This document shows positions 56,248-64,000 of a stretch of 64,000 nt of DNA, piece after piece. The notes beneath the pieces were generated by a model. The model had not been told where the DNA came from. It worked only from the letters and a program-made list of their open reading frames with translations, and did not search any database. Made by a program: the position numbers and the translations under genes. This DNA comes from Clostridia bacterium (lineage in GTDB: Bacteria > Bacillota > Clostridia > Oscillospirales > Acutalibacteraceae): contig CAAFVV010000050.1 in NCBI GenBank assembly GCA_900766585.1, positions 1 through 64,000 on the forward strand, given 5' to 3'. Position 1 is the stretch's first letter, and every line of letters starts with the position of its first letter.

Positions 56248-57726
56248 ATGTTCAAAAGCCTGTTCTCCAAATATTTTACGATCTTTTCCCTGATCCCGAT
56301 CCTGGCGGTGCTGGTGCTCGGCAGCTCGCAGCTGCTGTTTTCCTACCGCTACTGGACGGAGGAGAAGAAAGCGGCACTTGCCGACAGCGCCACGCAGGTG
56401 GCGGAATTTGCCGCGGGCAGCGCCACGCAGGGAAGCGACGGCTACTACTACCTGTCCCGTTCGACCGGCTACTATTTAAATGCCATGACCTCCATGACGG
56501 ATTTTAACGCCCTGATTGTCTCCAAGGACGGCTCTGTTATCGTCAGCGCAGCAGACGGCGCCGTGCACGAGGAAACGGTCACGCTGCCGGCTCAGCTGAT
56601 GACCAAGCTGCACACGCTGGAGCAGTCGGGCGATGCGGTGAACTTCACCCCGTCGGTCATGCGGCCGGTGTATGCGGACAGCCGCTATACCGTGGCGTGC
56701 CCCATCGTGAAGGATGAGGTGATCGGCTATGCGCTGGTCTCGTCCTCGGCGAGCGCGCTCTCCGATTATGTGAACAACAACATCAAGATCTTTCTGCTGT
56801 CGGCGCTGCTGGTGCTGCTGCTGACGTTTCTGGTCAGCTATCTGGCGGCGGACCGGCTGGTGCGTCCGCTCCGCCGTATGGCGGCGGCGGTGCGCAGCTT
56901 CTCCACCGGCGATTTTTCCGCCCGTATTCCCGTCAGCGGCAACGACGAGGTGGCACAGCTGGCGTCATCACTCAACACGATGGCGGCGACGCTGTCCTCG
57001 GAAGAGGAGATGCGCCGCAGCTTTATCGCCAATGTGTCCCATGAGCTGAAAACGCCGATGACCACGATCGCGGGCTTTATCGACGGCATTTTGGACGGCA
57101 CGATCCCGGACAGCCAGCGCGACCGGTATCTGCGGGTCGTGTCCGACGAGGTCAAACGGCTGTCGCGCCTTGTGCGCTCGATGCTCAACCTGTCGCGCAT
57201 CGACGCGGGGCAGCTCAAGCTCAATCCCGTCAGCTTTGATCTGACCGAGGCGGTCGGCTCGGTGCTGACCTCGTTTGAGCAGCGGATCAACGAAAAGCAC
57301 ATCGCCATCGAGGGGCTTGAGGACTGCCCGCGTATGCCGGTCTGCGGCGACTTCGACCTGCTCGGTCAGGTCGTGTACAATCTGCTGGACAATGCGATCA
57401 AGTTCACCAATGACGGCGGCACAATCCGCATCACCATGCGCCACGCCGACGGCCGGATCTACTGCGCGATCCGCAACACCGGCATGGGCATTGCCGCCTG
57501 TGAGCTGCCGCGGATATTCGAGCGGTTCTACAAGACCGATAAATCCCGCGGGCTGGATAAAAACGGCGTCGGACTGGGGCTGTACATCGTACAGAATGTG
57601 ATCCAGCTCCACCACGGCGAGATCACGGTACGCTCCGTTGAGGGCGAGTACTGCGAGTTTGAGTTCTGGCTCCCCGAGGATCCCGCCGCTGCCTATGTGG
57701 AGGACGGTTTTTCGGCTAATGTTTAA
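56248..57726 (+). CDS. Membrane sensor histidine kinase
   Basis: The 492-residue protein has two membrane helices (about 8-30 and 176-198) enclosing a sensor domain of about 145 residues, then a HAMP domain (RLVRPLRRMAAAVRSFSTGDF), the phospho-acceptor His265 in NVSHELKTPMT, and a HATPase domain with N box LLDNAIKFTN and FYKTDKSRGLDKNGVGLGLYIV. It pairs with the preceding response regulator. The sensor domain resembles the dCache/PAS-like folds of such kinases; the signal is not known. Confidence 0.93.
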   Translation: MFKSLFSKYFTIFSLIPILAVLVLGSSQLLFSYRYWTEEKKAALADSATQVAEFAAGSATQGSDGYYYLSRSTGYYLNAMTSMTDFNALIVSKDGSVIVSAADGAVHEETVTLPAQLMTKLHTLEQSGDAVNFTPSVMRPVYADSRYTVACPIVKDEVIGYALVSSSASALSDYVNNNIKIFLLSALLVLLLTFLVSYLAADRLVRPLRRMAAAVRSFSTGDFSARIPVSGNDEVAQLASSLNTMAATLSSEEEMRRSFIANVSHELKTPMTTIAGFIDGILDGTIPDSQRDRYLRVVSDEVKRLSRLVRSMLNLSRIDAGQLKLNPVSFDLTEAVGSVLTSFEQRINEKHIAIEGLEDCPRMPVCGDFDLLGQVVYNLLDNAIKFTNDGGTIRITMRHADGRIYCAIRNTGMGIAACELPRIFERFYKTDKSRGLDKNGVGLGLYIVQNVIQLHHGEITVRSVEGEYCEFEFWLPEDPAAAYVEDGFSANV

Positions 57727-57769
57727 AAATTTCGCGGTTTTTCTTCAAGAAACGGACACACTTGCCGTG

Positions 57770-57775
57770 TATACT
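57770..57775 (+). promoter_or_regulatory. -10 box before the HtrA-like protease gene
   Basis: TATACT lies 35 bases before the protease start. The hexamer 17 bp upstream is a poor -35 match, so an activator such as the upstream response regulator may be needed. Confidence 0.45.
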
Positions 57776-57809
57776 GCAGATAAAGACATCCGGAAAGGTT
57801 GTGAATGAT

Positions 57810-59339
57810 ATGTCTGATTGGCTGAATTCGACAAATGAACCCATCCCCCCGACGGAGGGGGGCAATGCTCCTGAAAATATGGCTCCGACACCAGAGACTG
57901 TGCCTGCGGCCGAGCCGCAGACGGCGGCTGCCTCCGAGGTGCCGTCGGAGCAGCTCCCGCCGGTGAACACATGGACGGCGCCCGCGGATAACGCCTGCAC
58001 CTACCATTACGCCAACCCGAACCCGCCTGTGCAGCAGACGACGCCCGCCGACGGCGGCTGGCAGGGCGGCAGCCCTTACGGCGGCACGCAGACCCCCGCC
58101 TACGGCGGCTGGAACGTGCAGCCGACGCCGCCGAAAAAGCCGCGGAAAAAGCTGCGGGGCACGACGGTGGTGCTGACGGTGCTCAGCGTGGTCTGTGCAC
58201 TTGCTCTGGTGACCTGCGCCGTACTGACCGTGAATCTGCTGTCCGCGTCCGGTACGGACGACGGCTCGGCTCCTGCCGGTGAAAGCTCCGCCGTGTCGGA
58301 TAACTCTGCCGTTGACGAAAGCGCCCCGTCGCTGACGATCAACGACGGCGACGAGGCGGACGGCGGGCTGACCAACAAGCAGATCATTGCCAAAAACCTG
58401 AATTCCACCGTGCTGATCGACATTTATACCTATTCGACGAGCAGCCAGGGCGGGTTCAGCCATTGGGGCAGCGACAACAGCGGCCGCCAGCTGAAAAAGA
58501 GCGGCAGCGCAACCGGCATCGTCTGGACGGCGGACGGCTACATCATCACCAACTGGCACTGCGTCGTGGATGAAAACAGCGGTGAGGAATATCCCCGCGT
58601 GGACGTGACGCTGTATGACGGCACCGTGTACGAAAAGGCGAAGATCGTCGGTTATGACAAAACGTCGGATCTCGCCGTGATCAAGGTGGATGCCACCGGC
58701 CTGTCCGCCGCCTCGTTCGGCGATTCCGCCAAGCTGGAAATGGGCGACCGCGTCATTGCGATCGGCAACCCGGGCGGGCTGGGCTTCACGAGCAGCGTCG
58801 GTACCATCTCGGGTCTTGAGCGCGATGTCTATGAGGATTCCGGCTACAGCCTCAAATGCCTGCAGACCGATGCCGTGATCAACCCCGGCAACTCCGGCGG
58901 CCCGCTGATCAACATGTACGGACAGGTTGTCGGCATCAACTCCGCCAAGATTGTGGCGGAGGGCTATGAGGGACTCGGCTTCTCCATCCCGATCAACGAG
59001 GCAAAAGCCATTTTGGACGATCTGGTCAAATACCACTATGTTACCGGCCGTGTGTCGCTCGGTATCACCGGCTACAGCGTCACGACCGTGGGGCTTGAGG
59101 GCTTTTGCATCGCGTCGATTGAGAAGGGCTCGGCACTTGAGGGTACCGATGCCAAGGTCGGCGACATCATCTCCTATGTGGACGGCACCCGCGTCACCGG
59201 CTACGGCGAGCTGCGCTCGGCGCTTGCGGCACACAAGGTGGGCGACAGCGTGAAGCTGACGCTGATGCGCTATGACAGCCGCACCCACAATGTCAATAAC
59301 CTCACCGTGACCTGTACACTCGGCGAAAATCGCGGATGA
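57810..59339 (+). CDS. HtrA/DegP-like serine protease with PDZ domain
   Basis: The 509-residue protein has a long Pro/Ala/Gln-rich cytoplasmic N-terminus (about 1-112), one membrane helix (about 117-141), a Ser/Asp-rich linker, a trypsin-like protease domain with His250 (TNWHCVV), Asp287 (SDLAVIKV) and Ser362 (NPGNSGGPL), and a C-terminal PDZ domain (GSALEGTDAKVGDIISYVDG). The His motif is NWHC rather than the usual NAHV. Such proteins degrade misfolded proteins outside the membrane. It follows the two-component genes by 83 bases and ends at a terminator. Confidence 0.93.
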   Translation: MSDWLNSTNEPIPPTEGGNAPENMAPTPETVPAAEPQTAAASEVPSEQLPPVNTWTAPADNACTYHYANPNPPVQQTTPADGGWQGGSPYGGTQTPAYGGWNVQPTPPKKPRKKLRGTTVVLTVLSVVCALALVTCAVLTVNLLSASGTDDGSAPAGESSAVSDNSAVDESAPSLTINDGDEADGGLTNKQIIAKNLNSTVLIDIYTYSTSSQGGFSHWGSDNSGRQLKKSGSATGIVWTADGYIITNWHCVVDENSGEEYPRVDVTLYDGTVYEKAKIVGYDKTSDLAVIKVDATGLSAASFGDSAKLEMGDRVIAIGNPGGLGFTSSVGTISGLERDVYEDSGYSLKCLQTDAVINPGNSGGPLINMYGQVVGINSAKIVAEGYEGLGFSIPINEAKAILDDLVKYHYVTGRVSLGITGYSVTTVGLEGFCIASIEKGSALEGTDAKVGDIISYVDGTRVTGYGELRSALAAHKVGDSVKLTLMRYDSRTHNVNNLTVTCTLGENRG

Positions 59340-59371
59340 GACACGGTGCATACCGCAGATAGCGAAGCGGA

Positions 59372-59416
59372 AAGCGGGATCGGAGCGGCATTTGCCGGCC
59401 GATTCCGCTTTTTTCT
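59372..59416 (+). terminator. Terminator after the HtrA-like gene
   Basis: A 12-bp stem (AAGCGGGATCGG with CCGATTCCGCTT, one G-T pair) followed by TTTTTT minus-free on the plus strand. Confidence 0.8.
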
Positions 59417-59460
59417 CCAAAAAAGTTTGCCGAAATCGGCGGATTTCTTGAATTTGACTC

Positions 59461-59489
59461 TTTACAGTTCCCGCGCAAGATGGTATGAT
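59461..59489 (+). promoter_or_regulatory. Promoter of the pyruvate:ferredoxin oxidoreductase gene
   Basis: TTTACA (59461-59466), 17 bp, TATGAT (59484-59489). TTGACT at 59454 is 24 bp from the -10 box and so less suitable. Confidence 0.65.
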
Positions 59490-59546
59490 ATACGGTGGTG
59501 TAATCCAAAAAGGTGTTTATTCAATCCAGAAGGAGGACATTGTTCT

Positions 59547-62500
59547 ATGGCAAGAAAATGTAAAACCATGGACGGCAATAACGCGGCGGCACATGTAGCC
59601 TATGCGTTTACCGAAGTGGCGGGCATCTACCCGATCACGCCGTCCAGCCCGATGGCGGATTATGTCGACCAGTGGTCGGCACAGGGGCTGAAAAATATCT
59701 TCGGCACGACCGTCAAGGTGTCCGAGATGCAGTCGGAGGCCGGCGCCGCCGGTACGGTTCACGGCTCTCTCGCTGCGGGCGCGCTGACGACGACGTTCAC
59801 CGCCTCCCAGGGCCTGCTGCTCATGATCCCGAACATGTACAAAATCGCCGGTGAGCTGCTTCCCTGCGTGTTCCATGTGTCTGCCCGCTGCGTGGCGTCC
59901 CATGCGCTGAACATTTTCGGCGATCATTCCGACGTCTATGCCTGCCGCCAGACCGGCTTTGCCATGCTGGCGGAGACCAACCCGCAGGAGGTCATGGATC
60001 TGGCTGCGGTGGCGCATCTTGCCGCCATCAAGGGCCGTGTCCCCTTCATCAACTTCTTCGACGGCTTCCGCACCTCCCACGAGATCCAGAAGATCCGCGT
60101 CTGGGACTACGAGGATCTCAAAGAAATGTGTGATATGGACGCTGTCGAGGCGTTCCGCAAGCGCGCGCTTAACCCGGAGCATCCGGTCATGCGCGGCTCA
60201 CATGAAAACGGCGATATCTTCTTCCAGCACCGTGAGGCTTGCAACAAGTACTACGACGCCGTCCCCGGCATTGTCGAGGAGTACATGGGCAAGATCAACG
60301 AGAAGCTGGGCACCGACTATAAGCTGTTCAACTACTACGGCGCGCCCGATGCCGAGCGCGTGATCGTCGCGATGGGCTCCATCTGCGACGTCGCCGAGGA
60401 GGTCATCGACTACCTGACCGCCAAGGGCGAGAAGGTCGGCCTTGTCAAGGTGCGTCTGTACCGTCCGTTCCGCGCGGACAAGCTCGCCGAGGCGATTCCC
60501 GCCACCGCCAAGACGGTTGCGGTGCTGGATCGCACCAAGGAGCCGGGCGCTCTGGGTGAGCCGCTGTACATGGACGTCGTGACCGCGCTGGCGACCGTCG
60601 GCCGCAGCGACATCCGCGTTATCGGCGGCCGCTACGGTCTGGGCTCCAAGGATACTCCGCCTGCAAGCGTGTTTGCCGTGTATGACGAGATGACGAAGGC
60701 GGAGCCGAAGCGTCAGTTCACGATCGGCATCGTGGACGATGTGACCGGCCTCTCCCTCGAGGAGAAGGAAGCCCCGAACACCGCCGCGGAAGGCACCATC
60801 GAGTGCAAATTCTGGGGTCTGGGCGGTGACGGCACCGTCGGCGCGAACAAGGACTCCATCAAGATCATCGGCGACCATACCGACAAGTATGTGCAGGCGT
60901 ACTTCCAGTACGACTCCAAAAAGACCGGCGGTATCACGATCAGCCACCTGCGCTTCGGCGACAAGCCCATTAAGAGCCCCTATTACATCAACAAGGCGGA
61001 TTTTGTGGCGTGCCACAACCCGTCCTATGTCATCAAGGGCTATAAGATGGTCAACGACGTCAAGCCCGGCGGCGTGTTCCTGATCAACTGCCAGTGGACG
61101 CCGGAAGAGCTGGATCACCATATGCCTGCGGAAGCCAAGCGCTATATCGCGAAAAACAACATCCAGCTCTATACCGTCAACGCCATCGACCTGGCGGCGA
61201 AGATCGGTCTCGGCAAGCGCACCAACACCGTGCTGCAGTCTGCGTTCTTCGCGCTGTCCAAGGTGCTGCCCGCGGACGAGGCGATCGGCTACATGAAGGA
61301 AAAAGCCCAGAAGTTCATGAAGAAGGGCAAAGAGATCGTTGAGATGAACGAGCGCGCCATCGACGCCGGTGCAACCGCGTTTGTGAAGATCGACGTGCCC
61401 GCCGCGTGGGCGGATGCGGTCGACGCGCCTGTTGCCGCGACCGAGCACGGCCCCGCGAAGCTCATCAAGATGGTGGACGACATCATGAAGCCGGTCGGCA
61501 AGATGGACGGCGACAGCCTGCCCGTCTCTGCGTTCACGGATCATGTGGACGGCACGTTTGAGCAGGGCGCGTCCGCGTATGAGAAGCGCGGCGTGGCGGT
61601 CATGGTGCCCGAGTGGAACGCCGAGACCTGTGCGAAGTGCAACAAGTGCGCGTTTGTCTGCCCCCATGCGACCATCCGTCCGTTCGGCCTGACCGAGGAG
61701 GAAGTCGCTGCGGCTCCCGCCAACATGAAGAAGGCGCCGAAGCCCATCGTCAAGACCTCCTACACCTATACCCTCGCCATCTCCCCGATGGACTGCATGG
61801 GCTGCGGTGTCTGCGTGGGTGTCTGCCCGACCAAGTCCCTCACCATGGTCTCCCGCGAAAGCCAGGAAGCCGAGCAGGCGGTGTTCGACTACTGTGTCGA
61901 GAATGTGGCGCCGAAGAAGGATATCGAAGCCAACACCGTGATCGGCAGCCAGTACAAGAAGCCGCTGCTTGAGTTCTCCGGCTCCTGCGCCGGCTGCGCC
62001 GAGACGTCCTATGCCCGCCTGATCACCCAGATCTGCGGCGACCGGATGTATATCTCCAACGCCACCGGCTGCTCCTCCATCTGGGGCGGTCCTGCGGCCA
62101 CCTCGCCGTATACGACCGACAAGAACGGCCACGGCCCCGCCTGGGCGAACTCCCTGTTTGAGGACAACGCCGAGCACGGCTACGGCATGTATCTGGGTCA
62201 AAAAGCGATCCGCAACCGTCTGATCGACGAAGTGCGCGAGATCGCGGCTGCCGAGAAAGCGCCCGCGACGCTGAAGGCGGCCTGCGAGGCGTATCTCGAG
62301 ACCGTCAACGACGGCAAGGCCAACGCCGGTGCGACCGACGCGCTCGTTGCCGAGCTGACCGCGTTTGACTGCGACTGTGCCGCCCGCAAGGATGTGCTGG
62401 CGCACAAGGAATACCTCGCGAAGAAGTCCGTCTGGATCTTCGGCGGCGACGGCTGGGCCTATGACATCGGCTTCGGCGGTCTCGACCATGTGCTGGCGTC

Positions 62501-63083
62501 CGGCGAGGATGTCAACGTCATGGTGTTCGACACCGAGGTGTATTCCAACACCGGCGGTCAGGCGTCCAAGGCGTCCCAGATCGGCCAGGTCGCGCAGTTT
62601 GCGGCGGCAGGCAAGGCAATCGCGAAGAAGTCGCTCGCCGAGATCGCGATGTCCTACGGCTACATCTATGTGGCGCAGATCGCGATGGGCGCCGACCAGA
62701 ACCAGACCATCAAGGCCATCACCGAGGCGGAAGCGTATCCCGGTCCGTCCCTCATCATCGGCTACGCCCCCTGCGAGATGCACAGCATCAAGGGCGGCAT
62801 GGTCAACTGCCAGGCCGAGATGAAGAAGGCTGTGGACTGCGGCTACTGGAACATGTTCCGCTTCAACCCCGCGCTCAAGGCCGAGGGCAAGAACCCGTTC
62901 ACGCTGGACAGCAAGGCTCCCGCGACGAGCTATCGCGACTTCATCATGAACGAGGCGCGTTATTCCTCCCTGACCCGTTCCTTCCCGGAGCGTGCCGAGG
63001 AGCTGTTCGGCAAGGCCGAGCAGAACGCGACCGCCCGCTATGAGCATCTGCTCCGGCTCGGCGAGCTGTACGGCAACAAATAA
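59547..63083 (+). CDS. nifJ: Pyruvate:ferredoxin (flavodoxin) oxidoreductase
   Basis: The 1178-residue protein is the fused one-gene enzyme: domain I (YPITPSSPMADYVDQW), domain II (about 260-410), the gamma-type domain (about 420-620, GGVFLINCQWTPEEL), a two-cluster ferredoxin domain with CAKCNKCAFVCPH and CMGCGVCVGVCPTKS, a further cluster ligand in CAGCAETSY, and the thiamine-diphosphate domain with GDGWAYDIGFGGLDH and SNTGGQASKAS. It oxidises pyruvate to acetyl-CoA and carbon dioxide and reduces ferredoxin, the central step of clostridial fermentation. AGAAGGAGG precedes the ATG at 59547. Codon use is strongly biased, as expected of a highly expressed gene. Confidence 0.97.
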   Translation: MARKCKTMDGNNAAAHVAYAFTEVAGIYPITPSSPMADYVDQWSAQGLKNIFGTTVKVSEMQSEAGAAGTVHGSLAAGALTTTFTASQGLLLMIPNMYKIAGELLPCVFHVSARCVASHALNIFGDHSDVYACRQTGFAMLAETNPQEVMDLAAVAHLAAIKGRVPFINFFDGFRTSHEIQKIRVWDYEDLKEMCDMDAVEAFRKRALNPEHPVMRGSHENGDIFFQHREACNKYYDAVPGIVEEYMGKINEKLGTDYKLFNYYGAPDAERVIVAMGSICDVAEEVIDYLTAKGEKVGLVKVRLYRPFRADKLAEAIPATAKTVAVLDRTKEPGALGEPLYMDVVTALATVGRSDIRVIGGRYGLGSKDTPPASVFAVYDEMTKAEPKRQFTIGIVDDVTGLSLEEKEAPNTAAEGTIECKFWGLGGDGTVGANKDSIKIIGDHTDKYVQAYFQYDSKKTGGITISHLRFGDKPIKSPYYINKADFVACHNPSYVIKGYKMVNDVKPGGVFLINCQWTPEELDHHMPAEAKRYIAKNNIQLYTVNAIDLAAKIGLGKRTNTVLQSAFFALSKVLPADEAIGYMKEKAQKFMKKGKEIVEMNERAIDAGATAFVKIDVPAAWADAVDAPVAATEHGPAKLIKMVDDIMKPVGKMDGDSLPVSAFTDHVDGTFEQGASAYEKRGVAVMVPEWNAETCAKCNKCAFVCPHATIRPFGLTEEEVAAAPANMKKAPKPIVKTSYTYTLAISPMDCMGCGVCVGVCPTKSLTMVSRESQEAEQAVFDYCVENVAPKKDIEANTVIGSQYKKPLLEFSGSCAGCAETSYARLITQICGDRMYISNATGCSSIWGGPAATSPYTTDKNGHGPAWANSLFEDNAEHGYGMYLGQKAIRNRLIDEVREIAAAEKAPATLKAACEAYLETVNDGKANAGATDALVAELTAFDCDCAARKDVLAHKEYLAKKSVWIFGGDGWAYDIGFGGLDHVLASGEDVNVMVFDTEVYSNTGGQASKASQIGQVAQFAAAGKAIAKKSLAEIAMSYGYIYVAQIAMGADQNQTIKAITEAEAYPGPSLIIGYAPCEMHSIKGGMVNCQAEMKKAVDCGYWNMFRFNPALKAEGKNPFTLDSKAPATSYRDFIMNEARYSSLTRSFPERAEELFGKAEQNATARYEHLLRLGELYGNK

Positions 63084-63099
63084 TTCCCCCCATCCGCAA

Positions 63100-63137
63100 A
63101 AACACGCGTGCAGGATCTCCTGTGCGCGTGTTTTTTT
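63100..63137 (+). terminator. Terminator after the oxidoreductase gene
   Basis: ACACGCG pairs with CGCGTGT, with CAGGA/TCCTG continuing the stem, followed by TTTTTT. Confidence 0.87.
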
Positions 63138-63168
63138 CGGTGAAACCGGCGGTTTTTCGGGAAAACAC

Positions 63169-63197
63169 TTGTCTAACCACGCACAATGTGGTATACT
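63169..63197 (+). promoter_or_regulatory. Promoter of typA
   Basis: TTGTCT (63169-63174), 17 bp, TATACT (63192-63197), 38 bases before the start codon. Confidence 0.7.
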
Positions 63198-63235
63198 AAT
63201 TCGGTTAAAGAATCGGAAAAAAGGGACGATCACAC

Positions 63236-64000
<765 letters not shown>

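Noticed and set aside
57723..59420. Long antisense frame over the HtrA-like gene
   Set aside because: Shadow frame. The sense strand has an intact catalytic triad and PDZ domain.
60198..63233. A 1011-codon open frame antisense to the pyruvate:ferredoxin oxidoreductase gene
   Set aside because: In GC-rich coding DNA the antisense frame in this register rarely meets stops. The translation is Ala/Gly/Arg/His-rich with no motif and no ribosome site.

Overview
The window looks like a chromosomal segment from a GC-rich (by eye near 60 %), spore-forming, strictly anaerobic member of the Firmicutes, most likely a gut clostridium of the Oscillospiraceae/Ruminococcaceae type. The reasons are the yqfC-yqfD-phoH-ybeY-era-yqzL-recO gene order known from Bacillus and Clostridia, sporulation genes (yqfC, yqfD, ylbJ), a one-gene pyruvate:ferredoxin oxidoreductase, a sodium-pumping oxaloacetate decarboxylase, and many promoters of the TTGnnn-17-TATACT type. 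Almost all of the window is coding. No tRNA, rRNA, CRISPR array, insertion sequence or phage gene was recognised.

Layout. Positions 1-2.1 kb hold an AIM24-family protein and an odd P-loop protein. Positions 2.1-13.9 kb are a glycan-use locus: two GH2 (beta-mannosidase-like) enzymes, a LacI-type regulator, a ROK sugar kinase, a GmhA-like SIS isomerase and a very large GH106-like hydrolase. A palindromic operator-like motif (GAAAC-N-NTTTC) occurs five times next to the two GH2 genes and the regulator gene. None of the enzymes shows a signal peptide and no transporter is encoded, so the substrates are probably imported oligosaccharides. An orphan MsmX/UgpC-type ATPase (16.1 kb) and a GH92 alpha-mannosidase (48.3 kb) fit the same theme.

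Positions 14-17.3 kb carry a lipoprotein, a DUF4830-like protein, an rRNA pseudouridine synthase and the ATPase. Positions 17.4-20.9 kb are the oxaloacetate decarboxylase operon (oadG, biotin carrier, oadB, oadA). glmS follows. On the minus strand, 22.9-30.7 kb is the conserved mutS2-recO-yqzL-(unknown)-era-ybeY-phoH-yqfD-yqfC block, divergent from ylbJ.

Positions 32.0-36.5 kb (minus) are a tight three-gene operon: a CotH-kinase protein with three lamin-tail-like domains, a VTC-type polyphosphate polymerase and a DUF4956 membrane protein. It looks like a bacterial polyphosphate/surface-kinase system of unknown biology and is the most interesting unit here. gdhA diverges from it. Positions 38.2-42.5 kb (minus) are a lipoprotein/three-permease/ATPase ABC operon. 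Positions 42.7-47.3 kb hold a PAP2 phosphatase and a MarR-controlled heterodimeric ABC exporter.

Positions 47.4-64 kb (plus) contain an unknown membrane-anchored protein, the GH92 enzyme, a run of YerC/methyltransferase/Hsp33/DUF5662 genes, a Pro/Ala/Gln-repeat membrane protein, a CNNM-type transporter, a two-component system followed by an HtrA-like protease, pyruvate:ferredoxin oxidoreductase and the start of typA. All functional calls rest on reading motifs by eye; no database search was run.
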